Source: Mesocentrotus franciscanus
Taxonomy: Eukaryota; Echinodermata; Echinoidea; Camarodonta; Strongylocentrotidae
Reading direction: 5' to 3'
DNA: 64,000 nucleotides
Assembly (NCBI GenBank): GCA_037976565.1
Contig: CP137674.1
Location: forward strand, 33,421,216-33,485,215
Shown here: positions 33,303 to 45,296 of the stretch, one piece after another
Layout: every line of letters begins with the position of its first letter
Numbering within the stretch: position 1 is the first letter of the stretch
The notes under the pieces: generated by a model
Told to the model about the DNA's origin: nothing
The model's input: the letters and a program-made list of their open reading frames with translations, nothing else
Database searches by the model: none
Position numbers and translations under genes: made by a program

Positions 33303-34915
33303 TATAGTCAAAAGTGTAGGGTTGGGCTGAGGGTTGTAATTGAGATTGAGGTGGTTTAGAGTAAGGGTTAGGTCTATTTTGGGTCCAGGGATGAAGTTCA
33401 GTATTTGGTTTAATAGTGTAGGAAATTGACGTGGAGCAATTGTCTCGGGAGCAAGTGTCGTACAACCGGATTTTCCAGCAATCCAGGTGCTGGTGGAGCT
33501 GATTGTATCTTGCTCATCATTAGCAGTATGAAAATCTTCCTCTGTATTGTTATAGCAGCAACATGATGAAGAGTGGAAGGAAAATAGTATTCAACACTCC
33601 TTTCTATCATTTACAATAGCTTTAGTAAAGTAATAAATACACTGACCTGCAGTTTACAAAAATGTAGCACTATATTAACAATTAAAAGAAGTAACCGCTT
33701 TACGACATGCTCTATTGGCAATTGTTTACTGGTTATGTTGTAACACAAAATGAATTCTTAACCTTAATCCTGGATCCATTGCTAAACATAATGTCAACCC
33801 TTAATGTATTAAACATTGCCAGTCTGCCAGACCCAAAGTCAGGTTACCCTATTGTTCAAAGTTGATATTTTATTGCACCTTTACTGAAAGTTCAAAAATT
33901 TCAAAAACCGTACCCCGATGTTCACTTTATAATTATTGTACACTGCTTTCATGAACTTGCCATAAGTGTGAAATCATTGTATGTCTCTATATACAAACAG
34001 GTGCCTGTACATGCAATGCATTTCATGCAAAGGAAGAGTAGCATGAGAAGCTCATGAGGATATAGAAGACAGGACAAGGACCTTGCTGTCTAAAGCTCAG
34101 AGGCCAGATGACAGTGTCTGAAGTAAGTTCCCCATAGAAGAGCATGAACTTTCAAATGCAATTGTCAACCAACACACCATTGCCACCTGCAACCCATCCC
34201 ACTTTCACAATATATTCTCTAAACAGCAGTAACCTAAGTTCAACATTTGGATTAGTGATTAAGAAAGGCTACAGAAAATTGGTAAATCTCCTTTTTCATA
34301 CTCTTATAGTAGATTATTTTTTTGGGGAGGGCAGTCAGCTTAGCAGTTTAGGGTCTAATTATCTCATATGGCTATGTCCTGGCTGTCTTGGAGGTATTTG
34401 CCCCAGAAGTGTGATAAAGAAAAATATGTCTGTGTACTAAAAGTAAAACAAAACAAATCATTAGACACATTTTGTTGTTAACAGCTCAAAATTTAAAACT
34501 CGTATCAGAATGAGGTTTTTACACCGTAAAGTTGAAGGACGTAAAATTTATTTGGAGTAAATTCTATCATTTCTATGACATTTCTATGAATGCATCTTTT
34601 AAGACAATGGTCTGAATGTTTAATTGGATCTTTGACACAGACATGTAGTATATTAGTCATAAAAGGCATATTTGGCAATATAGTAATTTCATTTCAGACC
34701 ATAAAGAGAAGTACATGTATTATTACAAGCATGAAAAAAGAAATGTACTCCTGTCAAGCTAACAGTATGTTTAATTGTTTATATAAAATTAATAGCCCTT
34801 TAAAGATTACTAGTAGAAGAATAAGAAGAAGAAATACACTGATAATGTTAGCTTTACATCTTAAAGTGCTTGTACAATATTTGAAAATGGTTAATTTTGT
34901 TCAATTAACATTTTA
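33303..34915. other. Anonymous sequence (copy 1)
   Basis: The minus-strand frame described at 44979-45296 is present here but broken by two single-base length differences. Otherwise no feature was recognised; poly-T and short open frames only. Confidence 0.4.
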
Positions 34916-34919
34916 TTCA

Positions 34920-35130
34920 GGAACAGCCGGTGTCGTGGCGAAATGTGTCTTAGCGAAATCACATCTGTACAGACGCATCTCGCCTGGCGAGCTGCGTCTT
35001 ACAGACACATCTTGCCGCATTCCCCCGGCGAGATGTGTCTCCTAGATCGGCGAGATGAGTCTGCGATTGGCGAAAAGTGTCCACTGGCCGATCGGCGAGA
35101 TGAGTCTGCTAGCGATTGGCGAAAAGTGTC
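34920..35130 (+). repeat. GGCGARATGTGTC iteron cluster (copy 1)
   Basis: After AACAGCCGGTGTC come about eight direct or inverted variants of GGCGARATGTGTC (GGCGAAATGTGTC, CAGACGCATCTCGCC, GGCGAGATGTGTC, GGCGAGATGAGTC, GGCGAAAAGTGTC). The spacing is irregular, about 15-30 bp. A related cluster in the opposite orientation, ending GACACCGG, is at 59335-59490. Confidence 0.85.
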
Positions 35131-35649
35131 TACTGCAGTACCGGCCGATTTGTTTTACTTTCGTGTCCCATCTAAAGGAACTAGATGTTTGTTTTCTTTT
35201 ACATGATGATGATATTGTCTAAAAATATATTTAATAACGTTCCTAAAATCCGTGAAATGCAAGTGCATTTATTGCATCATAATTTAACCATTTAAAAAAT
35301 AAATATGCACGCTGCTGAGGCAGATATCATTACTTACTATTCCTAGAAACTTTGAAGTTAAACAAAAATGTAACAGGTGATGTGGGAAAACTTTTTTAAA
35401 TTGTATTATATTATCTTGTATTTATTAAATATTTTCTGCCTATATGACAGTGAGAATATGATATAATACATAACTCAACTGTTATTGTATATATTAAAAT
35501 TTTGAATGTCTAAACTGCAGAGCATTTGACGAGGCGTAATCATGTGATGTGCGAAAAGAATGACTGCTGATTTGTGAAATGTTTCCTTTATAATATTTTG
35601 TAAAATGATTATTCTATACAAAGATATCAAAAAGTTATATGACATTGAG

Positions 35650-35715
35650 GGGGAAGAGGGGGAAAGGAGAGAGAGAGAGAGAGAGAGGGGAGAGGGTGAG
35701 AGAGAAAGAGAGGAT
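35650..35715. repeat. GA microsatellite (copy 1)
   Basis: (GA)n with GGGG interruptions; the second copy is shorter (about 47350-47411), as expected for slippage or homopolymer error. Confidence 0.9.
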
Positions 35716-35789
35716 GCAATGTTGATATTTGAAACACCTTTGATGACTGTAAGATTTAGAACAAAAATTAGAAACAAAAACACAAAAAT

Positions 35790-36790
35790 GCCCCCATGTT
35801 TTCGAGTGCCCCTTTTACTTCAGATACGGTGCCCTGTTTAGAAACAAATATGTTTCCGATCCTCCGGGGCACGCCCCAACACTTTTTCAAGTACCCCAAA
35901 GTTCCCTTTACAGAGGAAAATGTCCCTTTACTTCCTCTTCAAATAAATAGCCCTTTTAGTTTGACATATGACCTTTTCCTTGTTCATATAATTGCCTTTT
36001 GTCCTTCTGATAAGTGACACTTTTCCCCTTCTTACAAATGCCCCTTTTCAACTGTGTAAATGCCCCTATTCAAATCTGACATGTGCCCGTTTTCCTTTTA
36101 ATAAGTGCTCCTTTTAATCTCTGATTAGTGCTCCTTTTACTATTCACAAGTGATCCCTTTTCCTTTCTTACAAGTGCCTTTGTTCCTTTTTATTAAGAGC
36201 CCTTTCCACGTCTCATAAATACCCCTTTTAACCTCTGATAGAATAATGCCCTTATTAAAATCTGATAGATGCATGCCTCTTTTCCTTTGTAATAAGTGCC
36301 CCTTTTTCCTTTCTACGTAACATGTGCTCCTAATTTAAAGCGACTAATAGCATTTTTTCTCGAGTGTTCACCCTCAAACTCATTGCCATGTTCTCGCATA
36401 TTTTCAGTTGCTGTAAATTATGTAACTACATCATGTATTTACAAATCTTTTCAGTCTTTCATGATGAGATTGTGGTTAAAACCCCATCAGGATTGGATTT
36501 GTCCTCTTTAATTGTGTCCTCATAAATCTTACAATTTTGCTCGCTCTCATTGCTCACTCGAAAATGGAATTTCAGACCATCACACCCAGCCGCAAAATCA
36601 TAATAAACAGTGAAATCATCCCTGATATTGAAATGTATCAATCACAATAATTATAAGGGTACATGTGTATACCAATGTTTGAAAATTGTATATTTTGCTT
36701 TGAGGTTATCTTTTAAGTGCCTCTTTCTTCAAGAAAGTGCCCTTTATGGTGCCCCAACTTTTAAAGACGCTCCGCCACCCTTGTACCACA
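35790..36790 (+). repeat. TGCCCCTTTT degenerate minisatellite and flank (copy 1)
   Basis: Roughly 15-20 irregular repeats of AAGTGCCCCTTTTCCTTT at 25-40 bp, then a unique-looking flank (36350-36660) that matches 10540-10740 in inverted orientation. Confidence 0.85.
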
Positions 36791-37069
36791 TTATGTTTTT
36801 ATTTGAATATCGTGGGCTTTTCCGATACAATGTTGCTATATCATGTTTATTACTTAGCATTTCCTGGTCCACTGTGATGCGAGTCTTTCTGTGCTACGGG
36901 TCATTACGACTTAAAAAAAATCCTGAAGCTTAATAAATAGCACTACTTGCTACCTACAGGACATGAATATCGAATTATAAAGATCATAATATGTTTGCAA
37001 AAATTTAATGAAATATGATACCTAACACATTATATATTTTAATGAATTGTACTGCTCCAACTCAGACCC

Positions 37070-37720
37070 CAGGCGTGGATCCAGGGGCCGAGTGGGCCTC
37101 CCCCGCCAAATAGAGAGAGAGAAGAAGGGAAAGGAAGGAGAGAAAGGGAAAGTTAGAAGAGAAGAAGAAAAAGGGGAAAAGAAGGAGATGGGGCGAGGGC
37201 CTTACCTCCTAGGCTGTTACCCCCCAAAAAACAAGAGAGAAGGAAGGAAAGGAAATAAAAAAAGGAAAAGAGAGATAAAGGGGAAGGAGAAAAAAGAGGA
37301 AGAATTAGAAAAGAAAAGAAGGGGATATCAGTTGCAATCTTCCCGCAAACAAGTTGTGGATCGGGGGCAAGGCCCTGCCTCTCCCCCCTCCCCCCCGCCA
37401 AAAGAGAGAAGGAAGGGAAAGAGGAGAGCTAAAAGGGAACAAAGAGAAGAAGAAAAGAAAAGTGATTAGAAAGAAGGGAGATCAGTTGCGATGAATCCCG
37501 CCAACAACGTGTGGATCGATCAAGGGGCAACAGGCTTCCTCCCCAGCAAACCCTAAAGAGAGAGAAGTAAGGAAATGGAATGGGAAAGAGGAGAAAGTGA
37601 AGAAAAAAAAGAGAAAGAAGAAAGGTAGGAGAGATCAATTGCGTTTTTCCCGCCATGCAAGGTGAGGCTCGAGGGGGCACTGCATATGGCGCACTTATGG
37701 AGGAGCTTGGCGGGGGGCAA
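37070..37720. repeat. Purine-rich tandem repeat with GTGGATC/CCCGCC modules (copy 1)
   Basis: Modules of GTGGATCNNGGGGCAAGGCC, CCCCCGCCAAA, a long GA tract and GATCAGTTGCAATCTTCCCG begin at about 37075, 37356 and 37511, with a partial one near 37665; the period is about 155 bp where regular. The first module starts CAGGCGTGGATCCAGGGG, similar to the hAT-like terminus at 57176. Open frames (such as 37047-37469) are K/E/R-rich artefacts. Confidence 0.75.
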
Positions 37721-38014
37721 TATAATTCAAACATGGTTTATTTCTAGTTCGATACCGGTGATTTACAAATGTTGCTGAAATGATCGACATAGTTTTCCGA
37801 GATTTTTCCTCACTTTTAGTAAATTATAATTGTTTATGCGTTTGTTGAAAATGACAAATTCCTATATTTACAGTCAGGCAAGAAATGTGCTTATTTAGAG
37901 GCCTAAATGTCAAGGCCCAGGGAACGGCGGGGCTCGGGGGCTCGAGCCCCCCACCTTTTTGAAAAAGTATATTAACGAGAAATAGAAAGAAAGAGAAAAA
38001 GAAAGAAAGAAAAG

Positions 38015-38510
38015 TGACCTGCCAGTGTCACAAAATACATAAAAATATGCTCATCTAACCTTGATTAAAGCCTCAAACCCTGAGCTTCCGGTAGCTCTGC
38101 CCCTGGATTCCACCTAGGGCCTAAGGCGGCCCCTGAATGCTTATCTGACCGTTATAAAATGCCTAAAACCCTGAGCTTCTGGGGCTCTGCCCCTGGACCC
38201 AACGCCAATTAGTGTCCTGCCAGTGTCAAAAATAAGGTATCAAAATATGCTCATCTGACCTTAATTAAACGCTTAAAACCCTGAGCTTCCGGGGCTTTGC
38301 CCACGACCCAACCAATGGCACTAAGGTGGGCCCCTGCATGGATGCTCATCTGACCTCATTTATTCCCTAAAACCCTTAGCTTCGGGGCTCCGCCCTGGAC
38401 CACGCCAATTAGTGTCCTGCCAGTGTCACAAATAAGGTATCAAAATATGCTCATCTGACTGAATTAAATGCCCATACCCTGAGCTTCCGGGGCTCATTGA
38501 CCCCGTAATA
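38015..38510. repeat. Irregular 90-110 bp tandem repeat (copy 1)
   Basis: Five units centred on AAACCCTGAGCTTCCGGGGC, TCTGCCCCTGGACCC and AATATGCTCATCTGACC. Some units carry CCAATTAGTGTCCTGCCAGT and others GCGGCCCCTGAATG linkers. Partial deletion in this copy near 38496 relative to 50240. Confidence 0.8.
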
Positions 38511-39490
38511 CGCTACGCTCTACCTGATCATATATACTCATATATAGCCTCCCCCACCCACTATGAAAAGCATTCAGAGGGCCTGCATGTAAGTGGGGTG
38601 ATGCAGATTTTGTCTGCCCCCCACACCATACCCTTTTCCAGCACACAAACACATTAGGCACTCTCTGGAAGGGCCCACCATGCATTGCTATAAAAGTAGT
38701 CCACCATAGGGATGTTGCGAAGTGGTCATATGATGCACTTATATAGGACTACTTTTTATATCTCGACATGCGAGTTCCTCCAAAATATGGGAGTTTGCCC
38801 CCTGGGTAATATATGGAGGAATGTGAATGAATGTATTATACATGTACGTGTTTATTCAGCTCTCGTATCCTTCGGTCAACTTTCATTCACACATGTTATC
38901 CTAACTCATTCATTTGTAATTCATTAATGACATCTACTATAAATCAGTGCATTCAATCTACTTCCTGTATTCCCTTCCTTTTTCTCATCCTTTCACAATC
39001 ACATATTCATTATGGGCCTTCCATTCTGCCTTTCACAATCATACGTTTCACCCAACAATTTTTCACAACCCACCTACACTCTTCCTTTGGTCTATATTCT
39101 TCACCACACATTCTGGACTACATGTACCTTTAACTACCAAGACATATTTATGTGAAATAATGATGGCAAATTATACCGTATCAATCATGTATTCATCCCT
39201 AATTACATTTAATAGAAAAGTACAACAATTACTTAATGGTATTGATATTTAATTTAGAAAACGAGATTGAATTTTGTAATAAAAATGGCTTTGTATGCAA
39301 AAAATGTGCAATATAAAACTGGAAGTGATAGATTGAAACACAAATTATAATATAATATGTACATCTTTGACTGCGTAATTCCTTGCACATGTGCAGTGGT
39401 AAATTAAGTTTTCATAGAAAATGGTGCATTTATATAATGACTAATGATTGGTAAAGAGAAGTCACAAGGAAATTACCTACATTGTAGTTA

Positions 39491-39598
39491 TATTGGAGCC
39501 TTGTTATATGAGGGCCCAAAACCAGAATACAAAGAAGTGGGACCATCAAAATTACATTTGGATAATTATAGTGTTTATTATAACGAGGTTCCACTGTA
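39491..39598. mobile_element. Short pogo/Tigger-like MITE remnant (copy 1)
   Basis: TATTGGAGCCTTGTTATA and the inverted TATAACGAGGTTCCACTGTA form imperfect termini of a roughly 110-bp palindrome flanked by TA. The complement ACAGTGGAACCTCGTTATAA is of the pogo/Tigger terminal type. It explains a minus-strand frame containing VEPRYNKHY, which is not a gene. Confidence 0.45.
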
Positions 39599-39650
39599 TT
39601 TAGATCAACGGTACATGCCCACATTTTAAATGACGGGGCAGCCCGAGCAC

Positions 39651-39900
39651 AGGTGCAAACTGCTATCGTCTGACGATTGATGCCTCCTCCTTCTACAGCC
39701 GTCAAAGCCTGGGCCTAGTTACCAATGAAAACGAGCTGGATTGGAAGTCCATTTGAATGCTGCATGAAAAAAAAAAGGTGCAAACTGCTATCGTCTGACG
39801 ATTGATGCCTCCTCCTTCTACAGCCGTCAAAGCCTGGGCCTAGTTACCAATGAAAAAGAGCTGGATTGGAAGTCCATTTGAATGCTGCATGAAAAGAAAA
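39651..39900. repeat. Two-copy 125-bp tandem repeat (copy 1)
   Basis: AGGTGCAAACTGCTATCGTC recurs at 39651 and 39776, each followed by the same 125 bp ending in an A-rich stretch. An acceptor-like CTCCTCCTTCTACAG sits in each unit, but no exon can be supported. Confidence 0.9.
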
Positions 39901-40106
39901 AAGAAAATTCAAATTCATCAGAAATCATGCACGGAACAAGAACATGTCTGGCACATTTTGATACAATTGACATCTTTTGATGCAATTTGGAACATTACAT
40001 GTATAAGGACATATTCAACAAGTAACATTCCAATTTCCTTTTTTGCTACCAGAACTAGAGAAGCTCAAAGCTCCCACTTATGAAGAAATACATCTAAACC
40101 TGTATA

Positions 40107-40350
40107 TGTGGATATGTCATCGGACTGCGGATCACAAGGTCCGCTGTTCGAGTTCCGCTGCATCACCAATGTTCTTTAGTAAGACATTAATCTACATTTG
40201 CCACACTCGACCTGGGTGAGGTAAATGGCTGGAATTAATTCCTTGAAATGCTAGAGCGCCGTAATGGTGGCACAGCTAAAGCCGGTTAATAATTTCTAAA
40301 TTTGGAAGCGCATAGAGATGTTTAAAATGTGATATGCGCTACACATTTCT
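40107..40350 (+). mobile_element. tRNA-Arg-derived SINE (copy 1)
   Basis: A head GTGGATATGTCATCGGACTG then CGGATCACAAGGTCC resembles arginine tRNA, with B box GTTCGAGTTCC. The body TTCTTTAGTAAGACATTAAT, GCCACACTCGACC, GAGCGCCGTAATGGTGG and TTTGGAAGCGCATAGAG matches my recollection of a SINE common in marine invertebrates. It ends near GATATGCGCTACACATTTCTG without a clear poly-A or ATT tail. Confidence 0.75.
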
Positions 40351-40809
40351 GCTTGTACATGAATATATGCAAGTATTGCACTTTTTGATGACATGCGCAT
40401 ACTAATTGTAATTGTTACACCTTACAGGTATATCGGATTTCGACGAAAATGGTATCAGAATGTGCATAAGACTTGCAGCGAAATCTCTGAAAATGTGAGG
40501 TTAACCATACTTGACTGGAACCATCCGTTAATAGAAAGTACATGTAATATTTAAATATGTTTTTTTGAGAATTACCAAATCAATTTTTATTAAAGGCCGT
40601 GTAGCTTGGCAAATACTGGTTAATGCCATCTACGTCTTCTTTTGGACAACTGCACGTAAACGAATGGACTGGATTAACGGTAGTCAGCGACTTAATCTCG
40701 ATTAGCCCGAGTCAGGCCATGGGAAAGACACTTAGTCTCGTCAGTCTACACTCCCTTTAAGGTTGACAGTTGGGTTTATTTGACAAATAAATGTTAGATT
40801 AGGTTAGAT

Positions 40810-41150
40810 TTGCCTAGTTCTGTCTGTATACACATGGATTCCCTGTAATCTGGACTCCAGTGGTCTCAACAACGGATGATTTTAAAAGAGATTGTTAGAG
40901 AAGGAAACTTTCATAACCATGTACCTCTCCAAAACAGCCCATTATTTTGTTGTTCTGCCTTTGTCTCCTCAAGTTGTCATCTTGCTTCATCAGCGTTCAT
41001 CTCCTATGGTGAAGCATCATCCTAAAATTAAAATAATGCAAAAGCATTATACACAAATTATAATTGCCCTCATGTTGATCAGTCTTCTGAACAAGGATAC
41101 ATATGTTCAGCTGGGGCAGTGTTCGTAGTAGGTCCATGGGTAGATGATCA
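40810..41150. repeat. Direct repeat, first unit (copy 1)
   Basis: About 330 bp from TCTGTCTGTATACACATGGA through CCATGTACCTCTCC, CTGCCTTTGTCTCCTCAAGT and TATACACAAATTATAATTG recur with small differences at about 42038-42400, 1.23 kb downstream. Neither unit shows coding potential. Confidence 0.85.
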
Positions 41151-42037
41151 AGATTTTACTTTACCTAAAATGAAAACAACTTCTTTTTTTGGGAGGTCGG
41201 GGTTGGTTAGGGCAATTAAACCATTATAACCACATGTAGCTATTTCAGTGTGAGTTGAAAAATTGAATCAAGAGTTTCGCGGACATTATGCTTACATGAG
41301 AGGTAGTATGTCAATCCACATCCAGTACCATCCCCTTCCTCTCTCTAGAAAAATACATTTGTGAAAGTTATATGTAGTTTTTTTAAGGAAGACATTGAAA
41401 TTTTATAACCGTAGTCCCTGGGGCAATTTTGGGAGAGGCTGCCCACATGTCAGAGAGACTCATTCTCACAAGTTAGATCCCTTTCACCCAAGGATAATTC
41501 CTATCAAGTTTGCTTAAATTCCAGCAATCCTTTTATAAGTAAGAGTATATCAAAATATGACCCTGGGGCACCTGGGGCTGCCCCATGCCAGATGGTTACC
41601 TCATATCAACAACTTTAGATACTTCCTTTCCCAAGGACGATTCCTGTCAAGTTGAGCATTTTGCTGAGGTGAGCTAATAAATAATTTCTTAGATTTTCAT
41701 CTACATGTATTTATTAAATGAACCAAACTGTCAAACTTAATAGTACCGAAGGGCTATAAATGCCATATTTCATCGTCGTCTTGGTTACTGGTTCCAATCA
41801 ACAGAGCCTGCGCATGAGGTTCACCGCAAAATCATTCAAGCAACGGGATGGACCTGGGCAAATTCAGTGTGTGGCGCTGGTGTTATCACCACGCCATTGT
41901 TTAGCACAAAATTGTTTGGAACCAGCACCCTTGACAACTTGCCAATACATCACACTTCGGTACTCTATAACCTTCATTTGTTTTTGATGATATTTCTACT
42001 ATGATTCAAATCAACTTGTTATCATGGTTAGATTTCC

Positions 42038-42400
42038 CATTTCTGTCTGTATACACATGGAGTCCCTGTAATCTGGACTCCAATGGTCTCAACAAACAGA
42101 AAAAGGAAAATTTGAAAAGAGATTGTTGTCAGGGTAGAAGGAAACTTTCATAACCATGTACCTCTCCAAAACGGCCCATTATTTTGTTGTTCTGCCTTTG
42201 TCTCCTCAAGTTGTCATCTTGCTCCATCGGCGTTCATCTCCTATGGGAAAGCATCATCCTAAAAAAATGAAGAAAAAAAAAAATGAAAAATTAAATATGT
42301 AAAAGCAGTATACACAAATTATAATTGCACTAATGTTCATCATTAAGTCTTCTCAACAAGAATACATGTTCACGTGGGGGCAGTGTTTGATGATCAAGAT
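42038..42400. repeat. Direct repeat, second unit (copy 1)
   Basis: Partner of 40810-41150, with extra GAAAAAGGAAAATTTG and A-rich indels. Confidence 0.85.
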
Positions 42401-42675
42401 TTTACCTCTTCTGTCCCCCCTCCCTCCTCATACAAATTTGTGACAGGTCATTTACAGAACTTGTTTCTGACAAATTTGTAAATCTACTGACTTTGGAAAC
42501 ATTGTTTCCAAACTCTTCCTTTACAATATAAAATTTTTCAAATGATACCACTTTACTGTGGCCACATTAGTCCATCCTAGAAATGAATCACTTCCATACA
42601 TTCTATTTACAAATGTTTAAAACATTTTGAAAAACAATCCAAAATTATCACATTTACTCCACAATTGTACTCATA

Positions 42676-42851
42676 TACAGTCAAACCTGCTTTAGTGACC
42701 ACCTGTCTACAAAGACCACCTGTCTACAAGGACCACATTTTTGTTTCCCTTGAAAATGGTTTCTCATTGAAACATGTACTAAAGGAACCTGTCTACAAAG
42801 ACCACTTTTTGTGTTTCCCTTAGGCGGTCGCTATAGACAGGTTTGACTGTA
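42676..42851. mobile_element. pogo/Tigger-like MITE (copy 1)
   Basis: TA-CAGTCAAACCTG at 42676 and CAGGTTTGACTG-TA at 42851 are perfect inverted ends with TA target duplication. Internal TGTCTACAAAGACCAC phrases recur. CAGT... termini and TA targets are typical of pogo/Tigger (Tc1/mariner superfamily) MITEs. Confidence 0.85.
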
Positions 42852-43367
42852 TCTCTTTTATATATCTTTTCATGTTAATTACCTACATATATTAAGGAAA
42901 ATCAATTTCAAGATCACTGAATATTACACCATCATGTTTATAAATAGACGTACATGTAGGCCTATACCTGTCAATTTTTATGTGAAATCTTTAGGTGTCC
43001 ATACCATCTTGCATCTTCAACATTTGTGGCAATGTCTATAATAAGTTCCATGAGTTGGGTTCTTCTGTTAAAGTTAATCTGAGGAAAAGATATCGAAACG
43101 AAAGATCTTTCTCATAATTTTCCTTACATCTAAAGGCCTATCCGCATTTTGACATGTTTTCGCATTCGATAGAAAAATTGGTCAATTTTAATAATTGTCT
43201 TATTATTGTTATCTTTCACAGTTCACAGACAACTAATTTAACGAAAAGACAGCGCTCTTGTTTAAACTGCCCCACAAAATATACCTTTATGCTGTGCTCA
43301 GTTTATCTCATCAATTGAGCTTGTAAAGCTACATTAGCCATCACAGTTCTACATATTCGCAAATGAA

Positions 43368-43867
43368 NNNNNNNNNNNNNNNNNNNNNNNNNNNNNNNNN
43401 NNNNNNNNNNNNNNNNNNNNNNNNNNNNNNNNNNNNNNNNNNNNNNNNNNNNNNNNNNNNNNNNNNNNNNNNNNNNNNNNNNNNNNNNNNNNNNNNNNNN
43501 NNNNNNNNNNNNNNNNNNNNNNNNNNNNNNNNNNNNNNNNNNNNNNNNNNNNNNNNNNNNNNNNNNNNNNNNNNNNNNNNNNNNNNNNNNNNNNNNNNNN
43601 NNNNNNNNNNNNNNNNNNNNNNNNNNNNNNNNNNNNNNNNNNNNNNNNNNNNNNNNNNNNNNNNNNNNNNNNNNNNNNNNNNNNNNNNNNNNNNNNNNNN
43701 NNNNNNNNNNNNNNNNNNNNNNNNNNNNNNNNNNNNNNNNNNNNNNNNNNNNNNNNNNNNNNNNNNNNNNNNNNNNNNNNNNNNNNNNNNNNNNNNNNNN
43801 NNNNNNNNNNNNNNNNNNNNNNNNNNNNNNNNNNNNNNNNNNNNNNNNNNNNNNNNNNNNNNNNNNN
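43368..43867. other. Assembly gap, exactly 500 N, between duplicate blocks
   Basis: Placeholder gap. The left side ends in the same sequence as 55145-55150, and the right side starts in the same sequence as 32175. Frames across it are meaningless. Confidence 0.95.
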
Positions 43868-44403
43868 TACATCACCATGTACATGTATACTAACAAGTTG
43901 CTGTAGATTTTATTTAAAATGTATTTTAACTTCCAATATTTTTTTAGAATTAACATTTGAAGGTCATGTAAAGGGGGTCCAATACATGAAATGGAATGGC
44001 AAGCAAAAAGAAAATAATTGATCTTCCAATTTTGCTGAAAAAGTAAACATTGAAGACAACTGAAGTTATAAATAATGCTTTTTTATTTGTATTTTCTTAC
44101 ATATTCAGTTAATATTTATTGAATTGTGTATAATTCTGTTCCAGGGATTGAGAAAGAGGAGATCATAGGGTGCCTCAAGGTTCCAGTTTTGATGTTCTGC
44201 CCCTTACCTCGAAGCGATGGCACCTTGTGTCTGACAATATAGGAGCAATGCACAATGGACTGGTAATTCATAATGAATATTACAATATTTTTCAATAAAG
44301 TCTGGGAAAGAATTTAGAAACAGAGATAACCTCATAACATGTGAGTCTGTCATGGCATTAAGGTTAAGACGACATTTGCTCCTGCAGCGACTGCTCCAGG
44401 CTT

Positions 44404-44910
44404 TACCGTAAATCTCCGTGTATAAGGCGCACTTTTTGCCGCCGAAAAAATTTGAAAGTCGGGGGTGCGTCTTATACACGGGTACAATTTTTTTTTTTTT
44501 TTTTTTAAAGTTTCGATTTGTGCCCTCCACCTGGCGCTATGCCTGGCAATGTCTCCCAGCTCCACTACGAGTAATCGCTGTGTTGACTCACCACTCGGAA
44601 ACTAGAACACTCAAATTTGTCTGTCATCTTGGTTTGAAAGTAATCTTTCTAATAGATGTCAATATGTAGTTTATAATAATTCTTCCAATTTTTCTTCTAT
44701 TACACATGGCATACCACAAGGTCCTATCCTAGGTCCTCTACTGTTTTTTTTTATTTACATTAATGATCTTACACATTCTTCTAAGAAACGACATTGTTCC
44801 TATTATTTGTGACAAGTTCACAAGCACAAATCGGCGCCTTCAACTGCACCTCGCAGTTAAATGAAAGACCTTCCCCGCGTGGGTTTTTAACACAGACCTG
44901 GGGGTGAAAA

Positions 44911-44948
<38 letters not shown>

Positions 44949-44986
44949 CTTAAAAGGGTGCGCCTTATACACGGAGATTTACGGTA
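44404..44986. mobile_element. TA-flanked MITE containing a LINE fragment (copy 2)
   Basis: Same element as 32711-33302, shorter because both poly-T tracts are shorter. Confidence 0.75.
44630..44800 (+). pseudogene. LINE reverse-transcriptase fragment, open frame (copy 2)
   Basis: WFESNLSNRCQYV, GIPQGPILGPLLF and YINDL are in a single frame here. The frame then ends (RHCSYYL stop) before any YxDD box. Short relic of a non-LTR retrotransposon. Confidence 0.8.
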
Positions 44987-45296
44987 TATAGTCAAAAGTG
45001 TAGGGTTGGGCTGAGGGTTGTAATTGAGATTGAGGTGGTTTAGAGTAAGGGTTAGGTCTAGTTTTGGGTCCAGGGATGAAGTTCAGTATTTGGTTTAATA
45101 GTGTAGGAAATTGACGTGGAGCAATTGTCTCGGGAGCAAGTGTCGTACAACCGGATTTTCCAGCAATCCAGGTGCTGGTGGAGCTGATTGTATCTTGCTC
45201 ATCATTAGCAGTATGAAAATCTTCCTCTGTATTGTTATAGCAGCAACATGATGAAGAGTGGAAGGAAAAATAGTATTCAACACTCCTTTCTATCAT
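44979..45296 (-). CDS. Uncharacterised 105-codon open frame, doubtful
   Basis: A minus-strand frame from ATG at 45296 encodes a Ser/Cys-rich start (FHSSSCCCYNN), an acidic middle (NDEQDTISSTSTWIAGKSG) and a proline-rich tail (PGPKTRPNPYSKPPQSQLQ), ending where the MITE terminus supplies TAA. The composition is protein-like, and the first copy (33296-33613) breaks the frame through one-base length differences. No domain recognised; it could be a decayed transposon ORF or an exon. An in-frame stop directly precedes the ATG. Confidence 0.25.
   Translation of the reverse strand: MIERSVEYYFSFHSSSCCCYNNTEEDFHTANDEQDTISSTSTWIAGKSGCTTLAPETIAPRQFPTLLNQILNFIPGPKTRPNPYSKPPQSQLQPSAQPYTFDYIP

Larger units (their letters stand above)
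32175..43367. repeat. 11.2 kb block, copy 1 (probable unmerged contig end)
   Basis: Every recognisable landmark here recurs in the same order at 43868-55150, offset 11693 bp at the start and 11784 bp at the end. This copy ends at the 500-N gap and the other begins right after it. Differences are mainly homopolymer lengths plus a few short indels (for example about 10 extra bases near 47449 and changes near 54293). The parsimonious explanation is overlapping contig ends or an uncollapsed haplotype, not a biological duplication. Confidence 0.9.

Noticed and set aside
37047..37469. 140-codon K/E/R-rich protein
   Set aside because: It is a translation of the GA-rich tandem repeat, and the frame is not kept in the second copy.
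39430..39705. 91-codon minus-strand protein with VEPRYN motif (also 51189-51464)
   Set aside because: The motif comes from the pogo/Tigger-like terminal sequence and the frame crosses a tandem repeat.
43303..43956. Open frames of 176 and 217 codons across the second gap
   Set aside because: Almost entirely N.
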